29,416 bases of DNA, from positions 1 to 29,416 of the IMG/VR virus record IMGVR_UViG_3300022200_001528; one strand, written 5' to 3'. A program made the position numbers and the translations under genes. The notes beneath the pieces are model-generated. The model was not told where the DNA came from, made no database searches, and saw nothing but the letters and a program-made list of their open reading frames with translations. Positions 7,968 through 17,684 of this stretch are shown piece after piece; position 1 is the first letter of the stretch; the number at the start of each line of letters is the position of its first letter. The DNA comes from a virus.

Positions 7968-10900
7968 TACGATCCTACAGAGATGTTTAGGGTCGATCCA
8001 GGTGAAATGGAACTCAATGAAGAGTTTCAAGCCCAAATGGAACTTGAGCGGCAGGCTGAAGAAGCTCGTGCTGCTCAAGCCGCCATGGCTGAATCTGGAG
8101 CGACTACCCCCACGGGGGGACAACCTATGCAAGCTCAACAAGCTGCTCCTACGGGACAGCAACCACAGGAGCAACAATTCCCTTGGCAACAGGGATATGA
8201 TATTGGTGATGCCGCTAGGCAAGTTGTAGAAGGTGCTATGACAGTACCTGCTGGTCTTGTTGACTTTGGTGTTGACCTAATCAATAAGGTTACAGGTCAA
8301 AATGTACCTAAACCCCCAGAGTTTCAAACTAAACACATGCAAGCTCTTCGTGAGATTGCTTCAGTTGTAGCCCCCACTATTATTATTTCTAAACTAGGTA
8401 TACGTGGTGGTCAAGCTGCCAATACTCGTGTAGGCTGGTCTTTAGGTGACAATGCTTTTGTTAAGGCTGCAGGTACTTTAGGGGTTGAATCTCTGGCAGG
8501 TGTTGCTGTAGGCGCTGTTAGCAGTGAGTACGAAGAGGATAACATTACTGGTACTCTCAAGCAATCCTTTCCTCAGACCTTTGACTGGATTCCAGATTCA
8601 ATGGCAACGTTGAAAGATGATGCACCTGATCTAAAGCGTAAGAAGAACATCTACGAAGATGTAGGTCTTGGTATCTTTACTAGTTTTGCAGAAGGTGCTG
8701 TTAAGTTTGTTGGTTCTTTTGCTAACATTGGTAGTACTCTTCGTAAATCAAATCAACTTGTAGGAGAGACACCTGAAGCACGTAGGTGGCTTGAAGCAAA
8801 CTCTCCACGTCCTTCTTCTATTGATCCTGAAGAAACGATTGTTCAATCAGCTATTAAGCAAGAAGAGGCATTAGATGAAGTAGGTTACTACAACCTCTCA
8901 GAGAATCCTATGATGGATGTTCCTCTTCGTGGTGTACATGATATCTTTGATTATACAGAGATTGGTGTTCGTACTGTTGATGACTTTGGGGTTGTTGGAG
9001 CTGCTATTGACCAAGCCCGTATTGCTAAGAACCTGGATACTGTCTATGGTCGTATTGGTAATATGGTGTCTGAACCTGCTCTTAAATATGCTCTAAAGAG
9101 CGGAGAGAATGCCCAAGATGTTGTCCTTGGTCTTGCTGATCAACTCAAGCAAGCAGGACGCATTGGTATGGAAGGTGATGGATGGAAAGTTACCTTTGAT
9201 GATGTTATTGATGCTAACGAAGATCTTGCAATTCAATTGTTTGATCCTCGTATGAGTAAAGCAGATGTTCGAGAGATCCTTGAACCATACATCACGCGCA
9301 CTGATGATGGTAAGGAAGTAATGGCAGAAGGAGGCTTTGCTTTGGCTTCACAAGCTATTCGTGGCTTTGGAGCTGACCTTACTAGTATGGATGTAGCACG
9401 TGCTCAATCCTTGCTTGCTGGAAGCCTGTCTGGACGCATCTCTGACCTTGCAGAAGGCTCACGTCTGATGGAAGGTACAGCTGCTGTGGAGGCTGCTCAG
9501 GACAAGATTATTGACCTTATGCAGTACGTTACACAGCTGTCTGGATCTGCTAAGTACTATAAGAACCGTAAGGCTAACCTGATTCAACTTGTTAAGAACG
9601 GTTTCCAAAACATTCAAGGTTATAACGAAGCTACTGTTGATGGAGCTGGTGTAGTAGCACAAAAGATCTTTAATGATTCTCAACGTTTTGCTTCTACTAT
9701 GAGGCAAATTGCTACTAATCAACCTCAGCTGATGGATCAATTCCTGATGGCTTATGAACTTACTGATGGTAAAATTGATACCATTACTAAGATGAATAGG
9801 TACATCAGTGAGATGACTACTGACCTTGGTAAAGGTGTTGTTAATCTTAATCCTGAAGTAGAAAACAAGTTGTTGGCTGGTGTATGGTCTAATGTTTACA
9901 ACTCGATGTTGTCTGCATTCTCTACTCCTATCCAAGCACTTGTTGGTAACTTTGGTGGTCTTATCTCTCAACCTGTGTCCCACTTTGCTGGGGCTGTAAT
10001 GGCTGGTGATCTTAAAGCAGTTCAACGCGGTTGGGTTGCTTATAGTTCTGTATTAGAGACATTCCAGAAAGCTTTGCCTTATGCTGGTGAGCTTTTTATG
10101 AAAGCATCTAAAGAACCTGATGCTGTAAGGGGTGCAACACGTCTTGACTTGGCGTTGCAATCTGAACGAGAGATGGAGTTTCTAAAAGAAGCTGCCCGTA
10201 CTCAAGCTGCTGAAGGTAATGTAGGTCTTCAATATTTGGTTGGTAAGATCGAGATGCTAAACGACCTTAGCAAGGATCCTATTCTTCGCTTTGGTACTAA
10301 TGCTATGACAGCTCTTGACGGTTTTACTGGTGTCTTTAATGCATCAGCTGAAGCTCGTTTCAGAGCTATGGATGATCTTATTGCAACAGGACAACCTGTT
10401 ACTAAAGATAGCGTCAAACCTATTGCTGATAAATACTACAAGCAAATGTTTGATGAAAGTGGAATGATTACAGATGAAGCTGTTAAATATGCCACTAGTG
10501 AGATGGCACTTAACCTTGACACTCCACTCGCTAAAGGTATTACTGATCTTATTCGTATTGTACCTGGTCTCCGTCCTTTCTTCTTCTTCCCTACTACTGG
10601 GATGAATATCATTGATATTGGTGGTAAGTACGGTCCTTGGCAACCATTCCAACGTGATGTTAACGAACTAGCTTACGTTAAATTGGAAGACCTGTTGGCT
10701 GATGAAGTGCGTGTTGATGAACTACTCAGAGCACGTAACTTTGATGTAGCTAACATGGATACCATTGCTAAGCAACAAAAGATTGCGGACCTTAAGTACA
10801 TGACTAGGGGACGTAAGGCTGTTGGTGCTATGGCTGTAAGTGGAGCTATTGGTCTTGTTATGAATGATCGTATCCGTGGTGATGGTCTTTATGACAAGGA

Positions 10901-11861
10901 AGCTCAAGCATCTCGTGTCAAGAACTCTAATTGGCAAAAGCGGACCATCAAAGGAATGGATGGTAAATGGTATTCCTATGAAAGTCTTGGTCCTGTTGCT
11001 GATTGGATGGCATTTGTTGCTAACGTAGCAGATAACTTTGACATGCTTGGTGAAGCAGCTACTGAGAAGTTCCTTGGTAAGGCTACGTTTATCCTTGGTG
11101 CCTCTATTACTGATCGTACTGGTTTGTCCAGTGTACGTCCGTTGATGGATATTCTGAGTGGTAACGAAGGTGCTCTGCAACGTTGGAGTGCTGGTTTTGT
11201 CAATAGTCTTGGTCCACTTGCAGGTCAACGTGGTGAGTGGTCTCGCATCTTTAGTGAAGGTATGAGGGAAGTAGAGAATGACTTTAAGAGTCATCTTGAA
11301 AACCGTAACCGTTTTATTGGTGCAGGTCTTGATCCTTCTAATCGTCAACCCTTTATTTATAGCCCTGTAACGGGTGAAAAGAAAAATGGATATGGGTTCC
11401 TCCAACGTGTTTGGAATGCTTATAGTCCTATTAAAATTCACGCTGAGCAATCACCTGAAGAAAGGTTCCTTGAAGCTATTGAATTTGATATGTCTACAAC
11501 CTTTAAAACCCGTAATGGTGTTAAGTTAACTGCTCCTGAGCGGTCTGAACTATTCCGTTTGATGGGTGAACAAGGTTACTTTAAGAATTCAATTCAAGGT
11601 ATTATGCAAGATGCTGGTAGCTGGAAGTCTATTGAAAAACTTCGTACCATGCGTCGTCAAAACATTACATCCGATAGAGTTTCATTGGATAAGTGGCATG
11701 ATCTTCATGTTCGTTTGTCTGATGCTAAGCGTGCTGCTGAAGAATTTGCTTTCCAAAGCCTCAATGCTGAACTAATGATTGGTATTGAAAGTCGTATTAA
11801 TGAGCGTGCTTTGACTCAAGAAGCAAATATTGCTGGTGAACTTCTCAACATTCGCAAATAA
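7962..11861 (+). CDS. Large internal core/ejection protein (gp16-like)
   Basis: The largest internal protein, expected to be ejected and to form the inner-membrane part of the DNA channel. Its length (1299 residues, T7 gp16 is 1318) and its position between the second internal protein and the tail fibre support gp16. Residues about 12-80 are Glu/Gln/Ala/Pro-rich and low-complexity (AQAAMAESGATT, AQQAAPTGQQPQEQQ). The remainder is mostly helical with several moderately hydrophobic stretches, for example around residues 130-190 and 960-975 (GRKAVGAMAVSGAIGLVM). I see no transglycosylase motif in it, in keeping with that domain being in the upstream protein. The gene starts 10 bases after its neighbour and ends 8 bases before the fibre gene. 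Confidence 0.82.
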   Translation: MAYDPTEMFRVDPGEMELNEEFQAQMELERQAEEARAAQAAMAESGATTPTGGQPMQAQQAAPTGQQPQEQQFPWQQGYDIGDAARQVVEGAMTVPAGLVDFGVDLINKVTGQNVPKPPEFQTKHMQALREIASVVAPTIIISKLGIRGGQAANTRVGWSLGDNAFVKAAGTLGVESLAGVAVGAVSSEYEEDNITGTLKQSFPQTFDWIPDSMATLKDDAPDLKRKKNIYEDVGLGIFTSFAEGAVKFVGSFANIGSTLRKSNQLVGETPEARRWLEANSPRPSSIDPEETIVQSAIKQEEALDEVGYYNLSENPMMDVPLRGVHDIFDYTEIGVRTVDDFGVVGAAIDQARIAKNLDTVYGRIGNMVSEPALKYALKSGENAQDVVLGLADQLKQAGRIGMEGDGWKVTFDDVIDANEDLAIQLFDPRMSKADVREILEPYITRTDDGKEVMAEGGFALASQAIRGFGADLTSMDVARAQSLLAGSLSGRISDLAEGSRLMEGTAAVEAAQDKIIDLMQYVTQLSGSAKYYKNRKANLIQLVKNGFQNIQGYNEATVDGAGVVAQKIFNDSQRFASTMRQIATNQPQLMDQFLMAYELTDGKIDTITKMNRYISEMTTDLGKGVVNLNPEVENKLLAGVWSNVYNSMLSAFSTPIQALVGNFGGLISQPVSHFAGAVMAGDLKAVQRGWVAYSSVLETFQKALPYAGELFMKASKEPDAVRGATRLDLALQSEREMEFLKEAARTQAAEGNVGLQYLVGKIEMLNDLSKDPILRFGTNAMTALDGFTGVFNASAEARFRAMDDLIATGQPVTKDSVKPIADKYYKQMFDESGMITDEAVKYATSEMALNLDTPLAKGITDLIRIVPGLRPFFFFPTTGMNIIDIGGKYGPWQPFQRDVNELAYVKLEDLLADEVRVDELLRARNFDVANMDTIAKQQKIADLKYMTRGRKAVGAMAVSGAIGLVMNDRIRGDGLYDKEAQASRVKNSNWQKRTIKGMDGKWYSYESLGPVADWMAFVANVADNFDMLGEAATEKFLGKATFILGASITDRTGLSSVRPLMDILSGNEGALQRWSAGFVNSLGPLAGQRGEWSRIFSEGMREVENDFKSHLENRNRFIGAGLDPSNRQPFIYSPVTGEKKNGYGFLQRVWNAYSPIKIHAEQSPEERFLEAIEFDMSTTFKTRNGVKLTAPERSELFRLMGEQGYFKNSIQGIMQDAGSWKSIEKLRTMRRQNITSDRVSLDKWHDLHVRLSDAKRAAEEFAFQSLNAELMIGIESRINERALTQEANIAGELLNIRK

Positions 11862-11869
11862 CTAAAACC

Positions 11870-14800
11870 ATGTCGTGTGCTGACGTACAAACAATTCAAG
11901 CAGGAAATGGATCGAAGACTCAGTTTTCGTTTGATTTCCCATATATCTTTAAATCTGAAATTCAAGTTTCTTTTTGGAACGCTACAACTAAAGAATGGGA
12001 CGTAATAGCGCAGACTGATGCGACTTACCCTTGGCAAGTTACAGACGCTAACCCTACTATTGTTGAATTTACAGGTACAGCTCCACCAGCACCTACTGTT
12101 CCTGTAGATCCTAATGAAACAAGTGTAGACAATGTACGGATTCGTCGTGTTACTAACATTGATGATATTCGTGCATTGTTCAATCCTGGTTCGGCTATTC
12201 GTTCAGATGACCTTAACAAGAACTTTGAACAGCTTCGTTATGCTATTCAAGAATCCAATTGCCAAGGGGTTACTGATGATGTCTATCAGTATCTTCTAGA
12301 TAACTATTGGGATCGTTTTGATAACACTATTTATTCTGCTGATACATGGGTAAGTGATGATACTAAAGTTGCTACCACTGAATCTATTGATCAACGTATT
12401 GATTCTAAAATTGATAACGCGTTGACTCTTGATATTGATGGATCAGATGGTATTACCATTACTGATAATACTCCTAGTGGAGGTCAAATTGTTGTTGGTA
12501 TTGGTGCAAGTTCGGTAGATCTTGATCGCATTAAAGATGAAGATATCATCACATATGCTGAGCAGAACGCTGGTAGCCCTAGTCCTGCAGATACAAACAT
12601 CTTTACAGCTAGTGCAGCAGCACGACGTTTTGATACTCTTATTCAAACTTCCACACCTTCTGGTTCCGACTGGGAAGTAGGTAAAACGTGGTTACAGAAT
12701 GATGATGATAAGACTTTGTATATGTGGAATGGTACCTCCTGGTTACCTGTTGTATCTGGTGGTACGTTCACAGAACTATCTAAAGTCATTTATGTAGACT
12801 CTATTAATGGTGATGATACTTTAACTGGTCACCGTATTAGTAATCCTAAGAAAACCATTAAAGCTGCTGTTGAAGATATTAACGCAGATCCTGATGGTGA
12901 TGGTAGTGTCGTTGTGGTTGCTCCAGGTATTTATGGAGAAACATTCCCGATTGACATTGAAAAGAATGACATTGCTATTGTTGGTACTTCACTAAGGAAT
13001 TGTATTATTCACCCTGCTATTCCAGAAGAAGATCAGGCTGGTTATAGTATTGATACTCCAGAGCCTAATGAACTGGAAACCATGTTCCGTGTGAACAGTG
13101 GTGGTTATTTTTATGGGCTTACCTTGAATGGTATGAAAGCCAGCGGTGCTCGTGGTGGTAACAGTCTTGACACTGATGCTACATACGGTCTACCTACTAA
13201 TCAAGGTTGGAACTTCGCATTTCTCCCTAATGCAATTATTAGGAAGTCACCTTATATTCAGAACTGTACCAACTTCTCTGATTCAAGGATTAATAACGTA
13301 AACTTTACACCTCACACTCCAGGAGAGGGTTCAGCAGGTGACTTGACTTCAGCTCCTTCTGGTGGTGGTATCCTTATTAATGGTGCTACAGTTAGCTCTA
13401 GCAGCCCGTTGCGTTCTATGGTGACGGATAGCTATACACACACTGCTTTGGATGGTCCTGGTATCTTTGTTACCAATAATGGCTATGCTCAGTGTACCTC
13501 TAGCTATGCTTTCTTTAACCATTACCACATCAAGTGTTTGAATGGTGGTCAAGCTAACCTTGCAGCTTCTACCACTGACTTCGGTCGTTATGGTTTGGTT
13601 GTTGATGGTCGTTCTACCAGTGCTATTTTCACTGCAACCACTACTGCAACTGCAAATGATGGTGACATTACGTTTACCATTGGCTCACCTACTGCAGATC
13701 CTAGTTGGCACGGTAGTGCTACCCGTCCACAAACTAACATGCTTGTGGATATTGGTGGTAATACTTATCCAATCCTCTCTTCTGTTGCAAATGGAGCAGG
13801 TTGGGATGTAACAATCAGTCGTCCTAATCCTTCTAAACGTGACGAAAACCTTGGTCTTGATGGGGCAGTAGCTAGTGGCTCACCTGTTAGCTTCTATCTT
13901 CGTTCTATGATTGCTTCTAGCGGTCATACTATGGAGTACGTTGGTAGTGGTACTGACTACACTGCACTACCTGAGAATGGTGGTGTACCAATTGAAGCTA
14001 ATCAAGTTGTTGAACTAAATGACGGTAAAGTCTGGACTGCTACAACAGATCATAACGGTAAGTTTAAAGTTGGTGACTTCTTTACTGTTGATCAACGTAC
14101 TGGTTTTGTTACTGTACCTGTTGGTAGTATTTCATTCCCAGTGCTAGCAGAAGATCTAGATGTTAATAGTCATAACATTTTTGATAGTACAGGTGATGTA
14201 AAGATTAACGATAATCTGGACCTTACTAATCATAAGATTGTTAATGTAACAGACCCAACTAGTGCACAAGATGCAGCAACTAAGAACTATGTAGACTCTA
14301 CTTTTGTAGAACTTACTGGTGATACCATGACGGGAGCATTGGCTCTACCTAGTGGTACAGCAGCTGCACCGTCGTTGAGTGTCGGTACAACGGATAATGG
14401 CATCTACTCCCCCGGCGCCGATCAAGTAGCCATCTCGACTAATGGCACTGGGCGGTTGTTTGTTGATGCGAGTGGGAGGGTTGGTGTTGGCACCGCGAGT
14501 CCTGGCGCAGTTTTAGATCTTCGATCCTCTGCGTCGCAAGTAGCAAGGTTTTATGCAGATAACTTCTACTATGTTGAAACCATTGGCAACGCGACAACTA
14601 GCGGAGTTGTTGGCTTCAATGCTATAGCAAAGGATAGTGGGGGAGCCAGCACCAACTTCTACCATATCAATTCAGCCGGAACAGGGCAGGTATATGTATC
14701 TGGCAACTATCCGCTTACGTTCCACACCAACAGCCTAGAACGCCTCCGCATCACATCGGACGGGAAGCTAGGTCTGGGGACTAGTAGCCCAGCCACGTTG

Positions 14801-15820
14801 TTGCATTTGTCCTCTGCAACCGGCAGCGCTTCTCCGACGCCGACTGAACTGCGAATTGCTACCACAAGCAATGCAGGTGATTGGTCAACGACTGATCCCT
14901 GGGGAAGAATTAGTTTTTATACTGCAGACGCAAGTAGCAGTGGTCCAAAAATCCATAGCACTATTCAAGCAACAGCAAATGTTGCAAATGGTGGCTATAG
15001 CAGGCTGGAGTTTGGAACTACTGCATCCGCTGACTCTAACCCGTCTGTGCGGATGGTTATAACCGAAGGAGGCAGCGTCGGCATCGGAACGTCGAGTCCT
15101 AATGCCTTGCTTGAAGTTAGCGGCACTGGCGCCACAAATAACTTCTATCTTACGTCAACAAGCAACTGCGTCGCTCGTTTAACCGCATCAAATACAAGTT
15201 CTTGCTTCATCCAGATGGGTGATCCGGACGATACCGATGTTGGTCGGATCATTTATGACAACAGTGTCAATGCGCTTTCGTTTGTAGTAAACGCATCAGA
15301 ACGCGCCCGCATCGACTCAAGTGGTCGGTTGTTGGTGGGGACTTCTAGCGCAAGAACACAGGCTGGCATTACTGGGCAAATCCAACTTGAAGGAACTACG
15401 GCAAGCACTTCAAGTATTCAACTCATTGGTAATAGCAATGACTCCCTTGCATCGTTTATTACACTTGGTAAAACACGAGGCACAGCAGTAGGCGCAACAA
15501 CAATTGTTTCAGTCAACGACCGACTTGGAGAGCTGCGTTTTGCCGGTGCAGATGGAAATGGTACACAAGTACCTGGGGCGTACATCACTGCTTATGTAGA
15601 CGGCACCCCTGGCGCTAATGATATGCCGGGACGCCTAGTGTTCTCCACTACTGCGGATGGTGCAGCAAGTCCAACGGAGCGGATGAGGATTAAATCAACA
15701 GGCATTGTCAATATCGCCAACACTCCTACATATGCAGACAACACTGCTGCATTGGCTGGTGGGCTGGTTGCTGGTGACATCTACCGCAAGTCGGATGGCA
15801 CCTTAATGATTACCTACTAA
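11870..15820 (+). CDS. Tail fibre protein (gp17-type N-terminus, beta-helix, repetitive distal part)
   Basis: Host-recognition fibre. Residues 1-145 match the T7 gp17 virion-anchoring domain (GNGSKTQFSFDFPYIFKSEI, RIRRVTN, FNPGSAIRSDDLNKNFEQLR). Residues about 305-500 begin with VIYVDSINGDDTLTGHRISN and TIKAAVEDIN, followed by a right-handed beta-helix-like region (VVVVAPGIYGETFPIDIEK). Around 790-815 is a common fibre linker (KIVNVTDPTSAQDAATKNYV). The distal part has four related units near residues 869, 967, 1069 and 1153 (GVGTASPGAVLDL, GLGTSSPATLLHL, GIGTSSPNALLEV, LLVGTSSARTQ), usually preceded by an RLRITSDGK-like strand. The end, AALAGGLVAGDIYRKSDGTL, is typical of cyanophage fibres. 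There is no autocleaving S74 chaperone motif. From about base 14380 the DNA is visibly richer in G+C and uses other codons. Confidence 0.9.
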   Translation: MSCADVQTIQAGNGSKTQFSFDFPYIFKSEIQVSFWNATTKEWDVIAQTDATYPWQVTDANPTIVEFTGTAPPAPTVPVDPNETSVDNVRIRRVTNIDDIRALFNPGSAIRSDDLNKNFEQLRYAIQESNCQGVTDDVYQYLLDNYWDRFDNTIYSADTWVSDDTKVATTESIDQRIDSKIDNALTLDIDGSDGITITDNTPSGGQIVVGIGASSVDLDRIKDEDIITYAEQNAGSPSPADTNIFTASAAARRFDTLIQTSTPSGSDWEVGKTWLQNDDDKTLYMWNGTSWLPVVSGGTFTELSKVIYVDSINGDDTLTGHRISNPKKTIKAAVEDINADPDGDGSVVVVAPGIYGETFPIDIEKNDIAIVGTSLRNCIIHPAIPEEDQAGYSIDTPEPNELETMFRVNSGGYFYGLTLNGMKASGARGGNSLDTDATYGLPTNQGWNFAFLPNAIIRKSPYIQNCTNFSDSRINNVNFTPHTPGEGSAGDLTSAPSGGGILINGATVSSSSPLRSMVTDSYTHTALDGPGIFVTNNGYAQCTSSYAFFNHYHIKCLNGGQANLAASTTDFGRYGLVVDGRSTSAIFTATTTATANDGDITFTIGSPTADPSWHGSATRPQTNMLVDIGGNTYPILSSVANGAGWDVTISRPNPSKRDENLGLDGAVASGSPVSFYLRSMIASSGHTMEYVGSGTDYTALPENGGVPIEANQVVELNDGKVWTATTDHNGKFKVGDFFTVDQRTGFVTVPVGSISFPVLAEDLDVNSHNIFDSTGDVKINDNLDLTNHKIVNVTDPTSAQDAATKNYVDSTFVELTGDTMTGALALPSGTAAAPSLSVGTTDNGIYSPGADQVAISTNGTGRLFVDASGRVGVGTASPGAVLDLRSSASQVARFYADNFYYVETIGNATTSGVVGFNAIAKDSGGASTNFYHINSAGTGQVYVSGNYPLTFHTNSLERLRITSDGKLGLGTSSPATLLHLSSATGSASPTPTELRIATTSNAGDWSTTDPWGRISFYTADASSSGPKIHSTIQATANVANGGYSRLEFGTTASADSNPSVRMVITEGGSVGIGTSSPNALLEVSGTGATNNFYLTSTSNCVARLTASNTSSCFIQMGDPDDTDVGRIIYDNSVNALSFVVNASERARIDSSGRLLVGTSSARTQAGITGQIQLEGTTASTSSIQLIGNSNDSLASFITLGKTRGTAVGATTIVSVNDRLGELRFAGADGNGTQVPGAYITAYVDGTPGANDMPGRLVFSTTADGAASPTERMRIKSTGIVNIANTPTYADNTAALAGGLVAGDIYRKSDGTLMITY
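14380..15800 (+). other. Compositionally distinct distal fibre module
   Basis: The first 2.5 kb of the fibre gene use AT-ending codons like the rest of the phage. From about 14380 the sequence changes abruptly to strings such as CCCCCGGCGCCGATC and GCCGGGACGCCTAG with many GC-ending codons, while the reading frame continues. This is what a swapped receptor-binding module would look like. The left border is judged by eye. Confidence 0.65.
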
Positions 15821-15854
15821 GCCTCGTAGTCCTACTCACTAAACCATTTCACAT

Positions 15855-15886
15855 GAGCCTACCAATCCCGGTGGGCTCTCTTTTTT
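15855..15886 (+). terminator. Rho-independent terminator after the tail fibre gene
   Basis: GAGCCTACC (15855-15863) pairs with GGTGGGCTC (15870-15878) through nine base pairs, one of them a wobble, around the six-base loop AATCCC. The run TCTTTTTT follows. It is placed 34 bases after the fibre stop, where it would end the structural transcript. Confidence 0.85.
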
Positions 15887-15910
15887 ACACCACAAACACA
15901 CTTTTTTAAC

Positions 15911-16237
15911 ATGTCTACTCCTGGTATTGATTTCCCTTTCACCGTCTGGAAAGTTGCAAATATGGAGCGAAAGCTTGATGATATTGGAACGGTCTACACG
16001 GTCCACTATACTGTGACTCGTTTCCGTGATGGTGAGCAAGCTGGTGCTTATGGTTCTCTTGGTTTTGAAGCACCTGAAGCTGATGGTATCCCTTATCCCC
16101 AACTGACTGAAGAAATTGTCATTGGTTGGGTGAAGGATCAACTTGGTGAAGAGAAAGTCACCGAGATCGACACTGCACTTGACGAACAGATCTCTCAAAA
16201 ATTGACTCCTACAACCTCCACTGGAGTCCCCTGGTAA
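15911..16237 (+). CDS. Conserved small protein of unknown function
   Basis: A 108-residue protein without membrane segments. Its N-terminal two thirds are beta-like (DFPFTVWKVANMERK, VYTVHYTVTRFRDGEQAGAY). It then has a Pro-rich turn with GIPYPQLTEEIVIGWVKDQL, followed by a helical Glu-rich part and a short tail. I recall similar proteins in cyanophages next to structural genes, without a known role. It is the first gene after the terminator, so it starts a new transcriptional segment or depends on read-through. The ATG follows an A/T/C-rich leader (CACTTTTTTAAC) without a Shine-Dalgarno site. The coding character is clear; the function is not. Confidence 0.75.
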   Translation: MSTPGIDFPFTVWKVANMERKLDDIGTVYTVHYTVTRFRDGEQAGAYGSLGFEAPEADGIPYPQLTEEIVIGWVKDQLGEEKVTEIDTALDEQISQKLTPTTSTGVPW

Positions 16238-16243
16238 ACCTTA

Positions 16244-16253
16244 CCTATAGGTA
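16244..16253. repeat. Perfect 10-bp palindrome ACCTATAGGT before a start codon
   Basis: ACCTATAGGT is its own reverse complement and sits in the 22-base gap before the membrane peptide gene. The central CTATAGG also matches the initiation core of T7-type promoters, but the upstream recognition part is missing. Confidence 0.4.
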
Positions 16254-16259
16254 TTAATC

Positions 16260-16457
16260 ATGCTTACTATCTTTGGTCTTAAAGTGTCCTATGAGGCACT
16301 CATCTTTTTTGGACTGTTTATCGGTTCTGAGATCATTGGAGCATCTAAACTTCGTGAAAATAGCATTGCACAGATCTTCATTCGTGTTGTAGAGGCATTG
16401 AAGCCTCACCGCACTGAGGATGATAAGATCCAACGTGTTAAAGATACGTTTAAGTAA
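16260..16457 (+). CDS. Small single-pass membrane protein (possible holin)
   Basis: A 65-residue protein with one hydrophobic helix at about residues 11-28 (YEALIFFGLFIGSEIIGA) followed by a charged, mostly basic helical tail (RVVEALKPHRTEDDKIQRVK). Size, single membrane helix and position just before the endolysin suit a holin or another lysis accessory protein. However, I do not recognise a holin family, and a structural or membrane-modifying role is equally open. The start is preceded by GGTATTAATC without a ribosome site. The next gene begins six bases after its stop. Confidence 0.7.
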   Translation: MLTIFGLKVSYEALIFFGLFIGSEIIGASKLRENSIAQIFIRVVEALKPHRTEDDKIQRVKDTFK

Positions 16458-16462
16458 TTATC

Positions 16463-17434
16463 ATGGTACTGCTAAAAGTAAAGCAGTACTACCCTCAAAC
16501 AGATAGTGCAACAGGTCATGGAGATCGGATGTGCTTTAGCTCTACGTGTGCTATGGCTATCAAGTATCTCCTACCTGATGCGTTGTTGGGTAGTAATGCA
16601 GATGATGATTACTTGAGAACGGTTCTCAAATACGGTGATACAACTCAATACACCAGTCAAATCAAAGCTTGTCAGCAGTACGGTGTCTTTGCTTCCTTTT
16701 ATCAAAAGGGTATAAAGCAAACTTTACTTAACGAACTTAAAGCTGGTTATCCAGTAGCTGTTGGTATCCTTCATAAAGGACATGTTTCCAACCCAATAGG
16801 CGGTGGACACTGGATGCTTTTGATTGGTGATGACGGAGAGAACGGCATCTTCCACGATCCATATGGTGAAATGGATAACGTCAACGGTGGTTATGTCACA
16901 ATTGGACGTGGTGGTAAAGATGTTAAATACTCTTGGCGTAACTGGTTAAAGCGTTGGGAAGTTGAAGGCAGTGGTACTGGTTGGTTCATGACCTTCAGAC
17001 CTATGCAACAACAATCACGACCTATTACTCCTGTTGAAAACACTTGGAAGGGAGTTAAAGCTGCTGCTAAAGCTGCTGGAGCTAAATATCCTGAGGTTGT
17101 AGCTGCTCAATGGGCTCTTGAGAGCGGTTGGGGCAAGCATACTTCTGGTAAACACAATTATTTTGGTCTTAAAGGTCAAGGTTCTGAGCGTGAAACCAAA
17201 GAATTTATCAATGGTCAGTGGATAACTATTAAAGCTGGCTTTATTGACTTCCCAGACCTTCAAACTTGTGTCTCTTACCTCGTAGATCGTTGGTACAGGG
17301 ACTATAAAAACTATAAAGGCGTCAACCGAGCCGTATCTCGGGAAGACTGCGCACGCCTTCTTCAAAAAGAAGGTTATGCAACTGATCCATCCTACCCTGA
17401 GAAACTTATTAAATTGATGTCTGACCATGATTGA
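16463..17434 (+). CDS. Two-domain endolysin: C39-like cysteine peptidase + GH73 glucosaminidase
   Basis: Cell-wall lysis enzyme of 323 residues. Residues 1-180 look like a papain-fold peptidase of the C39 type: Cys24 in DRMCFSSTCAMAIKYL, His116 in GGGHWMLLIGDDG and Asp132 in IFHDPYGE make a plausible triad. It would cut peptide cross-links. Residues about 190-323 match the FlgJ/GH73 glucosaminidase family: VVAAQWALESGWGKHTSGKH with the likely catalytic Glu220, then NYFGLKGQG. The C-terminal segment DCARLLQKEGYATDPSYPEK is the usual GH73 ending. T7 instead uses a zinc amidase. The 3' end overlaps the next gene by eight bases, and it sits between two small membrane proteins, as in a lysis cassette. 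Which of the two activities dominates cannot be told from the sequence. Confidence 0.85.
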   Translation: MVLLKVKQYYPQTDSATGHGDRMCFSSTCAMAIKYLLPDALLGSNADDDYLRTVLKYGDTTQYTSQIKACQQYGVFASFYQKGIKQTLLNELKAGYPVAVGILHKGHVSNPIGGGHWMLLIGDDGENGIFHDPYGEMDNVNGGYVTIGRGGKDVKYSWRNWLKRWEVEGSGTGWFMTFRPMQQQSRPITPVENTWKGVKAAAKAAGAKYPEVVAAQWALESGWGKHTSGKHNYFGLKGQGSERETKEFINGQWITIKAGFIDFPDLQTCVSYLVDRWYRDYKNYKGVNRAVSREDCARLLQKEGYATDPSYPEKLIKLMSDHD

Positions 17435-17684
17435 AGCTGGTGTTGCAGCAGGTTTAGCCGTAATTACCGGTTTAGCTGCCCTTACTAATCGCTTACATAA
17501 GCGTATTGACGAATCTATTGTACGTATTGAAGCGGTTGACCGCCGTATTGATCGTGCTGAACTAGATATGGCACGTCATTACGTCTATAAGGATGATTTT
17601 GAGAACGCTTTTCAAAAGATGGAGGATCACATGATCCGCATCGAAACTAAACTCGACCAACTCACATTGAGAAATGGCCAATAA
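17427..17684 (+). CDS. Small membrane/coiled-coil protein, holin or spanin candidate
   Basis: An 85-residue protein with a short N-terminal hydrophobic helix (about residues 2-21, IEAGVAAGLAVITGLAALTN). A long charged helix with heptad spacing follows (RIDESIVRIEAVDRRIDRAE, FENAFQKMEDHMIRIETKLD). One N-terminal membrane segment plus an extended coiled coil is the layout of inner-membrane spanins, and its place between endolysin and small terminase mirrors T7, where lysis genes flank gene 18. A holin role is the main alternative. It overlaps the endolysin by eight bases and the next gene by eleven, so translation is probably coupled. Confidence 0.72.
   Translation: MIEAGVAAGLAVITGLAALTNRLHKRIDESIVRIEAVDRRIDRAELDMARHYVYKDDFENAFQKMEDHMIRIETKLDQLTLRNGQ

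Noticed and set aside
16244-16256. T7-like promoter core CTATAGG before the 65-aa gene
   Set aside because: Only the initiation part fits; the upstream recognition bases do not, and I found no repeated copy of a longer motif at other late genes. No phage polymerase promoter could be identified in the window.
16260-16457. Firm holin assignment for the 65-aa membrane protein
   Set aside because: One membrane helix and lysis-gene proximity are not enough; the 85-aa protein after the endolysin is an equally good candidate.
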